From positions 1 through 8,369 of the forward strand of contig JADLGU010000201.1 in assembly GCA_020849155.1 (NCBI GenBank): a stretch of DNA of 8,369 bases, read 5' to 3'. The DNA comes from Rhodocyclaceae bacterium. Its GTDB lineage: Bacteria; Pseudomonadota; Gammaproteobacteria; Burkholderiales; Rhodocyclaceae. A program made the translations under genes and the position numbers. The notes beneath the pieces are model-generated. The model saw only the letters and a program-made list of their open reading frames with translations, searched no databases and had not been told where the DNA came from. Below are positions 1 through 7,643 of this stretch, in pieces; the stretch's first letter is position 1; every line of letters begins with the position of its first letter.

Positions 1-113
1 CAGAAGCGGTCCTCGATCCGGCTGGTGGCGGCGGCCAGGCCGGCGGCCAGGCGGGCCAGCAGCTCGGCTTCGCGGTTGAGGGCGCCCCGGCGGGCGAAGC
101 GGCTTCTTTTCAT
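1..113 (-). CDS. N-terminal fragment of an unrecognised protein (cut by window edge)
   Basis: An open frame runs from an ATG at 113-111 to the left edge with no stop, so only the first 37 residues are visible. They begin MKRSRFARRGALNREAE and continue as an Ala/Leu-rich helix ending in SRIEDRF. The start is supported by a GAGG ribosome-binding site 8 nt upstream (minus-strand sense). The fragment is basic at its very start and then looks like an amphipathic helix, with no signal peptide or membrane segment. From memory it loosely resembles the start of uncharacterised betaproteobacterial proteins of the DUF2863 kind, but this is too short to assign. It is divergent from the MarR-type gene at 210, so the shared gap with TGACA repeats could control both genes. 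Confidence 0.55.
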   Translation of the reverse strand, partial: MKRSRFARRGALNREAELLARLAAGLAAATSRIEDRF

Positions 114-169
114 GGCGGAAACCTCGGGGAGGGGAGCGGCATTCTACTCCGGCGGGGCGTCCCGGCCAG

Positions 170-209
170 AATGACAATAAAATTGACAAAATGACAATAA
201 TGCTGTCAA
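170..209. promoter_or_regulatory. Candidate operator/promoter with TGACA repeats at the MarR gene start
   Basis: This AT-rich patch in very GC-rich DNA contains the 11-bp word AATGACAATAA twice (170-180 and 190-200), exactly 20 bp apart, which is about two helical turns. It also contains an inverted repeat, TTGACA (183-188) against TGTCAA (204-209), with a 15-bp spacer. The right arm abuts the ATG of the MarR-type gene at 210. MarR proteins usually bind short inverted repeats in their own promoters, so autoregulation and control of the divergent gene are inferred. TTGACA could also act as a -35 box, but I see no good -10 at the right distance. Confidence 0.5.
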
Positions 210-698
210 ATGACCGGCATGAGGGGAGACAAGCTTGCGGCGGAGGCCGCCCTCGAGCCGCTGCAGCAGGCTATCCAGGCGGTGCGCCGCCTGTTCCAGG
301 CCCTGGCCGGCACGGCCGGTCGGGCCCAGGCCGGGGCGGGCATCACGGCCAGCATGCGGGCGGTGCTGGAGGCGCTGCAGGCGGGCGGGCCGCGCACGGT
401 GCCGCGCATCGCCCGCGAGCAGGGCGTCAGCCGCCAGCACGTGCAGGTGGTGGTCAACGCGCTGCTGGCGCAGGGGCTGGTCGAGTGCCTCGACAACCCA
501 GACCACCTGCGCTCGCCCCTGCTGCGCCCGAGCGCGGCAGGGCTGCGGGCCTGCGAGGCGGTGCGGCGGCGCGAGGGCCGGCTGCTGGCCGATGTGGCGA
601 AGCGGATTCCGGGCGGCGACCTGAAGGTCACCCTGAAGACGCTGAATGCGATGGCGTCGGAGTTGAGCCGGCCGCAGGGACGGGCTGGTTCGCGTTAA
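210..698 (+). CDS. MarR-family winged-helix transcriptional regulator
   Basis: This 162-residue protein has the typical MarR length and layout. It has N-terminal helices (about 10-35), a helix-turn-helix at about 61-90 including VPRIAREQGVSRQHVQVVV, then a short wing (about 94-108) and C-terminal dimerisation helices. The recognition helix carries SRQHVQ, the usual polar face for DNA contact. The ligand and targets cannot be told from sequence. An in-frame stop at 192-194 leaves ATG 210 or ATG 219 as the start. Neither has a clear ribosome-binding site, so translation may be leaderless or weak. The TGACA repeats directly upstream suggest autoregulation. A small membrane protein gene follows after 18 bp and is probably co-transcribed, and a terminator lies after it. 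Family assignment is firm; the biological role is unknown. Confidence 0.82.
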   Translation: MTGMRGDKLAAEAALEPLQQAIQAVRRLFQALAGTAGRAQAGAGITASMRAVLEALQAGGPRTVPRIAREQGVSRQHVQVVVNALLAQGLVECLDNPDHLRSPLLRPSAAGLRACEAVRRREGRLLADVAKRIPGGDLKVTLKTLNAMASELSRPQGRAGSR

Positions 699-716
699 GT
701 GCGAAAGGAGGCGGGG

Positions 717-950
717 ATGCGGCGATACGGAAACATGCTGGGGGTGCTGATGGCCGGGCTGGCGCTGCTGCTGGGCGCGGCGCTGATGCTGCGGATGGCC
801 TGGAACTGGACGCTGCCGGACCTGTTCGGCTTCGGCCCGATCCTGTTCCGTCACGCGCTTGGCTGGGTGCTGCTCGGCCTGATCTCGGTGGTGCTGCTGG
901 CCGCATGCCGGCACCGCGAAAGCGGTCGGCTGTTCAACTGGCGGGGGTAG
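717..950 (+). CDS. Small two-helix membrane protein
   Basis: This is a 77-residue hydrophobic protein. Segment 1 is at about 8-25 (LGVLMAGLALLLGAALML) and segment 2 at about 46-63 (HALGWVLLGLISVVLLAA), followed by a basic tail beginning RHRESGR. The ATG at 717 is preferred over an upstream in-frame GTG at 699 because an AGGAGG ribosome-binding site (706-711) sits 5 nt before it. The loop has the pattern WNWTLPDLFGFGPI followed by ALG. From memory this resembles a widespread group of small uncharacterised membrane proteins with W-N-W-x-x-P-x-L-F-G. The gene starts 18 bp after the MarR gene and ends just before a strong terminator, so the two probably form one transcript. It could be a target of, or an accessory to, that regulator. 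The function is unknown. Confidence 0.7.
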   Translation: MRRYGNMLGVLMAGLALLLGAALMLRMAWNWTLPDLFGFGPILFRHALGWVLLGLISVVLLAACRHRESGRLFNWRG

Positions 951-957
951 CCCTTCT

Positions 958-996
958 CCCGCCCCTCGTAGCCTGAGGGGCGGGGATTTTCTTTCT

Positions 997-998
<2 letters not shown>
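958..998 (+). terminator. Rho-independent terminator after the MarR/membrane-protein unit
   Basis: A perfect 10-bp GC-rich stem pairs 958-967 (CCCGCCCCTC) with 975-984 (GAGGGGCGGG) across a 7-nt loop. It is followed by GA and a T-rich tract at 987-998. The tail is T-rich only in the plus direction, so it mainly stops the plus-strand unit ending at 950. The hairpin also lies about 13 bp past the rhlE stop codon and may cap that convergent transcript. Confidence 0.85.
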
Positions 999-2307
<1,309 letters not shown>

Positions 2308-2492
2308 GGCTCTTTCCTTTTCAAAAATGATGGGCGCCACGTGGCGTGACGCGGTATCGCCGGCAACTACTCAAATGCCGATCGAAAAGGAAGGGCGGGA
2401 GAGATCGAGGACGGAGACTGTGTGTGGAATACAGTCAATGAAAACCGCGGAGGTTGGCCGCGGCTCGGGGAAAATGTTGCTTGCTGCATTGC

Positions 2493-2522
2493 ACAAGCGA
2501 ATTATACACAGATTCCGCTTGT
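2493..2522 (-). promoter_or_regulatory. Candidate rhlE promoter -10 inside an ACAAGCG/CGCTTGT dyad
   Basis: On the minus strand, 2506-2501 reads TATAAT, a perfect -10 consensus, but no good -35 lies 16-18 bp upstream. The box is enclosed by 7-bp inverted repeats, ACAAGCG (2493-2499) and CGCTTGT (2516-2522). A third half-site, GCTTG, lies at 2479-2483. A -10 box inside a symmetric repeat suggests operator control or a promoter dependent on an activator. This is inference from pattern only. Confidence 0.4.
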
Positions 2523-2570
2523 CCCTATCACTAAAGTGGTAACTAACGGAAATTTCTCACATTATTACCG

Positions 2571-2579
2571 TGATATATC
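2571..2579 (+). promoter_or_regulatory. Candidate extended -10 promoter for gene A
   Basis: TGATATATC fits the extended -10 form TGn followed by a four-of-six match to TATAAT. No clear -35 is seen, as is common for extended -10 promoters. The predicted start of transcription near 2586 would place the 5' end of the mRNA at the base of the inverted repeat that pairs with the ribosome-binding site of gene A. Confidence 0.35.
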
Positions 2580-2586
2580 TCCTTGC

Positions 2587-2640
2587 CGAGAGATCCGAAA
2601 GAATAGTAATTTAAGCGTCAAGCAAAAAGAGGATCTCTTG
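2587..2640 (+). promoter_or_regulatory. Inverted repeat masking the ribosome-binding site of gene A
   Basis: AGAGATCC (2589-2596) is the exact reverse complement of GGATCTCT (2631-2638), and C2587-G2640 plus a G-U pair extend the stem to 10 bp. The right arm overlaps the ribosome-binding site AGAGGA (2628-2633), which lies 9 nt before ATG 2643. A competing local hairpin, AAGAG/CTCTT around GAT (2627-2639), also covers it. In RNA this would hinder translation initiation until opened. The pairing is seen directly; its regulatory role is inferred. Confidence 0.45.
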
Positions 2641-2642
2641 TA

Positions 2643-3109
2643 ATGGCTTATGTCTATCGAGTCGAAAGCATCGAGCGCCTGCGCAGAATGTCCGCGCCGC
2701 TGCTGCATCTGGAGCGCCACTTCGGCCCACCGATCGACCATCCCCATCCACTGCTGGAGAAAGTCCGCAAGCAGTTGCCGGTCTCGCGCGCGGTCTACAA
2801 GCTGGAGTGTCGCCGCCGGCCTCTCCTGAACGAACTGGAGCATGGCAGGAAGGTCCTGCTGCGGATCCCCGAGCGCAATCAGCTGTTCGCCGAGGTCACC
2901 CGCGTCGAGGACGAGCGCGCCCCGGCGGATGGCGTCGTCTACTTCGGCGTCGACGATGCGGTGGGCCCGACCAACCGGCTCAGCCCGAACCTCTACATCC
3001 CCTTCAGCAAGGTCAGCGTGCTGGTGGCCGGCAGCTGGATGCCGCTCAGCTTTCCGGTCATCGCCGCGCTGTCCCACATCGACGACGAGCCGCCGGCGAG
3101 GCTGGTGGC

Positions 3110-3113
<4 letters not shown>
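2643..3113 (+). CDS. Gene A: uncharacterised small protein, paralogue of gene B
   Basis: This is a 156-residue protein of a family I do not recognise, with no signal peptide or membrane segment, so probably cytoplasmic. It aligns along nearly its full length with gene B (5031-5465), by eye 55-60% identical. Strongest conservation is at 42-56 (RKQLP-x-SRAVY-x-LEC), 74-92 (RIP-x-RN-x-LFAEVTR to DER) and 97-124, which includes YFGVDDAV and PTNRLSPNL followed by IPF-x-KV. The second half looks beta-rich. Relative to gene B it has two extra residues near 61-69 and a longer C-terminus ending DDEPPARLVA. ATG 2643 is chosen because an AGAGGA ribosome-binding site lies 9 nt upstream and the N-terminus MAYVYR matches gene B. 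Its TAA interlocks with the recQ TAG at 3110-3113. Position beside recQ hints at, but does not prove, a shared role. Confidence 0.8.
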
Positions 3114-4915
<1,802 letters not shown>

Positions 4916-4937
4916 GTCGGCAGGGAAGTCCCGAAGA

Positions 4938-4962
4938 TGCTAAAATGAAACCATAAATATAT
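4938..4962. promoter_or_regulatory. Candidate divergent promoters between recQ and gene B
   Basis: The 115-bp gap contains one AT-rich patch. On the plus strand, TGCTAAAAT (4938-4946) is an extended -10 with a five-of-six -10 match, which would give gene B a leader of about 78 nt. On the minus strand, 4961-4956 reads TATATT, a five-of-six -10 that would start recQ about 34 nt before its ATG. Clear -35 boxes are absent for both, so overlapping promoters and mutual exclusion are inferred only. Confidence 0.38.
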
Positions 4963-5030
4963 GACGGCATGCTGGGACCCGCGAGGGCCGAGGCCTGCCG
5001 CAACGGCGGACGGCCCGACAGGAATCGCGC

Positions 5031-5465
5031 ATGGCAAGTTACGTCTACCGTGCCGAGCCGCTGGCTCGGCTGTTGAAAGCCCGGGACCAGGTCCTGCGTC
5101 TGGAGCGGCAGTTCGGGCCGCCCCACGATTATCCCCAGAAAATGCTGGAAACGGTGCGCAAGCAATTGCCCGCCAGCCGTGCCGTGTATCGCCTCGAATG
5201 CCAGACCCGGGCGCCGAAGCCGAACGGCGGGGCCTCGGTGATCCTGCGCATTCCGGCGCGCAACGCCCTTTTCGCCGAGGTGACGCGCATCCCGGACGAG
5301 CGCAACCTGGCTTCGGGCGTGATCTATTTCGGCGTCGACGATGCCGTGAACCCCACCAACCGGCTGAGTCCGAACCTGGCCATTCCCTTCGAGAAGGTGG
5401 ACGTTCAGGTCGGCGACCGCTGGCTGCCGCTGACGGCCGATACGCTCGGCAAGCTGTCGGCCTGA
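5031..5465 (+). CDS. Gene B: uncharacterised small protein, paralogue of gene A
   Basis: This 144-residue protein belongs to the same unrecognised family as gene A. It shares MA-(S)-YVYR at the start, LER-x-FGPP at about 24-31, RKQLPASRAVYRLEC at 43-57, RIPARNALFAEVTR at 73-86, and YFGVDDAV (99-106) with PTNRLSPNL (108-116). It ends soon after W-L-P-L and lacks the extra tail of A. The DNA is also clearly alike: a 17-bp identical run encodes the FGVDDA region in both. The start is supported by AGGA 7 nt before ATG 5031 and by alignment with A. No membrane segment or known catalytic motif is visible; one Cys (C57) and several Arg/Asp are conserved between the copies. It is divergent from recQ, and its last 61 bp overlap the convergent PIN gene. 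Confidence 0.8.
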   Translation: MASYVYRAEPLARLLKARDQVLRLERQFGPPHDYPQKMLETVRKQLPASRAVYRLECQTRAPKPNGGASVILRIPARNALFAEVTRIPDERNLASGVIYFGVDDAVNPTNRLSPNLAIPFEKVDVQVGDRWLPLTADTLGKLSA

Positions 5466-5893
5466 GTTTCCGCCAGCAACTGCCCCGCCCCGGCCGGGGT
5501 GACGATGCGGAATCCCAGACGGGCGGCCTGCTTCGCCAGGGCCAGCAGGGCCTTGTCCTTGGTGACCAGCAGATGGGCGCGCGCCGCCTGCGCCAGTTCG
5601 AGGAACTTCTGGTCGTCCGGGTCGCGGCAGGGCGGCAGCGGCGGCAAGCCGGCGCCGCCCTCCATGCGGGGCCGCACCAGAGCGTCGTAAGCATCGAGCA
5701 GGCGGCAGGCTTCATCCTCCCCGATTTTGAACTGCGCGTAGCTCAGCACGTGAGCCAGCTCGGCGCGGCAAGCGGCGTTGCCGAAGGCGATGGCCTGGTC
5801 GTCGCGCAGGGCCTGTCGCAAGGATTCCGCCGCCGGATCGCGAAAATGCAGCAGGTCGAGCACGACGTTGGTGTCGAGAACCAGCCGCAGCAT
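5405..5893 (-). CDS. PIN-domain nuclease (COG1569/TIGR00305-like putative toxin)
   Basis: This 162-residue PIN protein is a predicted metal-dependent ribonuclease. The acidic active-site set is present: D7 in VLDTNV, E45 in CRAELAHVL, D91/D93/D94 in RDPDDQKFLELA and D113 in VTKDKALL. The RDPDDQKFLELA block is typical of the PIN group often annotated as toxin components. The ATG at 5893-5891 shares its A with the TGA of the upstream oxidoreductase gene, so translation is probably coupled; longer starts would read into that gene in another frame. No antitoxin-like gene is adjacent, and PIN proteins of this group can also be housekeeping RNases, so the toxin label is doubtful. Its last 19 codons and stop lie antisense to the 3' end of gene B, giving a Ser/Ala-rich tail beyond the PIN fold. 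Confidence 0.85.
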   Translation of the reverse strand: MLRLVLDTNVVLDLLHFRDPAAESLRQALRDDQAIAFGNAACRAELAHVLSYAQFKIGEDEACRLLDAYDALVRPRMEGGAGLPPLPPCRDPDDQKFLELAQAARAHLLVTKDKALLALAKQAARLGFRIVTPAGAGQLLAETQADSLPSVSAVSGSQRSPT

Positions 5894-6999
5894 CAGAGCG
5901 CAAGTTCGCCGCAAACATGCTCGGCCAGCGCCAGGCTGGCGGTCAGGCCGGGCGATTCGATGCCGAACAGGTTGATCAGCCCGGGCAGGCCGTGCGCGGC
6001 TTGCGACTGGACCATGAAATCGGCGGCCGCATCCTGCGGGCCGCCGAGCTTGGGCCGGATGCCGCAATAGGCCGGCTGCAGGGCGCCGTCGGCCAGCCCC
6101 GGCCAGTACTTGCGGACTTCGGCGTAGAAGCGCTCGCCGCGGCGCGGATCGACGCCGTAGTCGATGGCTTCCACCCATTCCACGTCGGGGCCGAAGCGGG
6201 CCTGGCCGCCGAGATCGAGCGTCAGGTGCACGCCGAGCCCGCCGGGCTCGGGCAGAGGATAGACCAGGCGCGAGAAGGGGGCGCGGCCGGCCAGGGTGAA
6301 ATAGTTGCCCTTGGCCAGGCGCAGGGCCGGCACATGGCGGGGCTCGAGGCCGGTGATCGCGGCGGCGACCTTCGCGGCATGCAGCCCGGCCGAGTTGATG
6401 AGCATTTCTGCCGCCAGTTGCATCGGCTCCTCGCCGCCCACTTCCAGCAGAAAGTCGCCGGCACGCGCCTCGGCTCGGAGCAGCGGACTATTCAGGGCCA
6501 GCGCCGCGCCGTGCGCCTCGGCCTCGCCGAGCAGGGCCAGCATCAGGCCTTGGCTGTCGACGATGCCTGTGGACGGCGAGAGCAGGGCGGCGACGGCATT
6601 GAGCTGAGGTTCCAGTGCCTTCGCCTGTGCTGCGCCAAGCGGCTCCAGGTCGGCAACGCCGTTCTGCGCAGACTGACTTTTCAGCGCGGCGAGTTTTTCC
6701 TCCTGTTCCGGCGCGGTGGCGACGATCAGCTTGCCGCAGCGGCGGTGAGAGACGTTGTATGCCGTGCAGAATTCATAGAGCCGGCGATTACCCTCGACGC
6801 ACAGGCGCGCCTTGAGCGAGCCGGGCGGATAGTAAAGACCGGCGTGGATCACCTCGCTGTTGCGCGAGCTGGTCTCCAGGCCGATGGCCTCGTTGGCCTC
6901 GAGGATAACCGTCTCGATGCCGCGGTGGGCGAGCGCGCGTGCGCAGGCCAGGCCGACCACGCCCGCGCCGACGACGACGGCGCCGACTTTCTCTGTCAT
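5893..6999 (-). CDS. FAD-dependent oxidoreductase, L-2-hydroxyglutarate dehydrogenase (LhgO) family
   Basis: This 368-residue flavoprotein belongs to the DAO superfamily (COG0579). The N-terminal Rossmann motif VVVGAGVVGLACARAL places G-x-G-x-x-G at 11-16, with the ribose-binding acid E34 in VILEAN. The block TSSRNSEVIHAGLYYP and the following SLKARLCVEGNRRLYEFC are hallmarks of L-2-hydroxyglutarate dehydrogenases. So is the C-terminal GIRPKLGGPQ with GLINLFGIESPGLTASLALAEHV, which completes the FAD site. Family members oxidise L-2-hydroxyglutarate or related 2-hydroxy acids, passing electrons to quinone. At 368 residues it is shorter than E. coli LhgO (about 420), so the exact substrate is uncertain. 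GGAG lies 8 nt before ATG 6999. The start overlaps the bioD stop as ATGA, and its TGA overlaps the PIN start by one base, so it is in the biotin operon. Confidence 0.88.
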   Translation of the reverse strand: MTEKVGAVVVGAGVVGLACARALAHRGIETVILEANEAIGLETSSRNSEVIHAGLYYPPGSLKARLCVEGNRRLYEFCTAYNVSHRRCGKLIVATAPEQEEKLAALKSQSAQNGVADLEPLGAAQAKALEPQLNAVAALLSPSTGIVDSQGLMLALLGEAEAHGAALALNSPLLRAEARAGDFLLEVGGEEPMQLAAEMLINSAGLHAAKVAAAITGLEPRHVPALRLAKGNYFTLAGRAPFSRLVYPLPEPGGLGVHLTLDLGGQARFGPDVEWVEAIDYGVDPRRGERFYAEVRKYWPGLADGALQPAYCGIRPKLGGPQDAAADFMVQSQAAHGLPGLINLFGIESPGLTASLALAEHVCGELAL

Positions 7000-7643
7000 G
7001 AAGGCAACTCCAGTTGCAGGGCGACCCGCGCCGGGTCGGGTTCATCCAGAAAAGGCACCACGCCGAGCGGCGGCGCCTGCAGGCGCGCGCGCAGCGTGTC
7101 GATGTTCTCCGCCACGCCGGCCATGGCCGGCTCGACCTGGCAGGCGACCCAGCCGGCGAGCGCCAGGCCGCGTGCGCGGATGGCCTCGGCGGTGAGCAGC
7201 GCGTGGTTGAGGCAGCCCAGGCGCAGGCCGACCACCAGCACCAGCGGCAGGCCGAGCCGCGCCGCGAGGTCGGCGCCGTCGAGGGTTGCGCTGAGCGGCA
7301 CGCGGAAGCCGCCGGCGCCTTCGACGACGAGGAAATCGGCCAGCCCGCGCAGCGCGTCGCAGCGATGCGCGATGACTTCGAGGTCGATCGTGATGCCGTC
7401 GCGCCGCGCGGCGAGGTGCGGCGAAAGCGGTTCGCGCAACGGGTAGGGATTGATGAGCTCGCGCGGCGAGGCCACGTTGCTCGCGGCGATCAGGGCCTCC
7501 ACGTCCTCGTCCCCGCCGGCCGCCACCGGCTTCATGCCCAGCGCGCGCAGGCCCTGTGCGGCGGCGGCGCGCAGCAGCGCCGCGGCGACCAGCGTCTTGC
7601 CGACGCCGGTGTCGGTGCCGGTCACGAAATACGCCCGGCTCAT
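6996..7643 (-). CDS. bioD: Dethiobiotin synthetase BioD
   Basis: This 215-residue cytoplasmic enzyme makes dethiobiotin from 7,8-diaminopelargonate, CO2 and ATP, the penultimate step of biotin synthesis. The P-loop is GTDTGVGKT (9-17), the substrate lysine is in MKPVAAGG (K38), NPYPLREPLSPHLAA is at 65-79, and the second nucleotide/substrate loop is VEGAGG (107-112) followed by VPL. The length is close to E. coli BioD (about 225). ATG 7643 overlaps the bioF stop as ATGA, so translation is coupled; GGAA 8 nt upstream, or a closer GGAG, can serve as ribosome-binding site. The 3' end overlaps the oxidoreductase start in the same way. All key residues are intact. Confidence 0.95.
   Translation of the reverse strand: MSRAYFVTGTDTGVGKTLVAAALLRAAAAQGLRALGMKPVAAGGDEDVEALIAASNVASPRELINPYPLREPLSPHLAARRDGITIDLEVIAHRCDALRGLADFLVVEGAGGFRVPLSATLDGADLAARLGLPLVLVVGLRLGCLNHALLTAEAIRARGLALAGWVACQVEPAMAGVAENIDTLRARLQAPPLGVVPFLDEPDPARVALQLELPS

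Larger units (their letters stand above)
2308..2642. other. Divergent intergenic region between rhlE and gene A
   Basis: These 335 bp hold no convincing gene. The half next to gene A (about 2465-2642) is strikingly AT-rich for this genome. Dyads are abundant: GACTGT/ACAGTC at 2416-2421 and 2431-2436; two CCGCGG palindromes at 2445-2450 and 2458-2463; ACAAGCG/CGCTTGT at 2493-2499 and 2516-2522; CACT/AGTG at 2529-2538; and AGAGATCC/GGATCTCT at 2589-2596 and 2631-2638. Candidate promoters point both ways. If the minus-strand promoter at 2501-2506 is used, rhlE has a structured leader of roughly 185 nt. Confidence 0.6.

Noticed and set aside
2418..2434. A CTGT...ACAG element resembling a LexA/SOS box upstream of rhlE
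   Set aside because: The spacer is 9 nt, whereas the proteobacterial SOS box needs CTGT-N8-ACAG. The site is far from recQ and more simply read as a hairpin in the leader.
5488..5499. The 12-bp palindrome CCCCGGCCGGGG between gene B and the PIN active-site region as a terminator
   Set aside because: There is no T-rich tract on either side, and it lies inside the PIN coding sequence, so it is probably codon-driven GC symmetry.
5894..6178. A longer N-terminus for the PIN protein reaching back to 6178
   Set aside because: The added part is Arg/Ala/Gly-rich and overlaps the conserved C-terminal FAD-binding region of the oxidoreductase in another frame; the PIN fold begins exactly at the ATG at 5893.
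5917..7446. A 509-codon open frame on the plus strand
   Set aside because: It lies antisense to the oxidoreductase and bioD genes, both of which have clear family motifs. Long antisense frames are expected at this GC content, and the translation is low-complexity Ala/Gly/Arg-rich with no motif.
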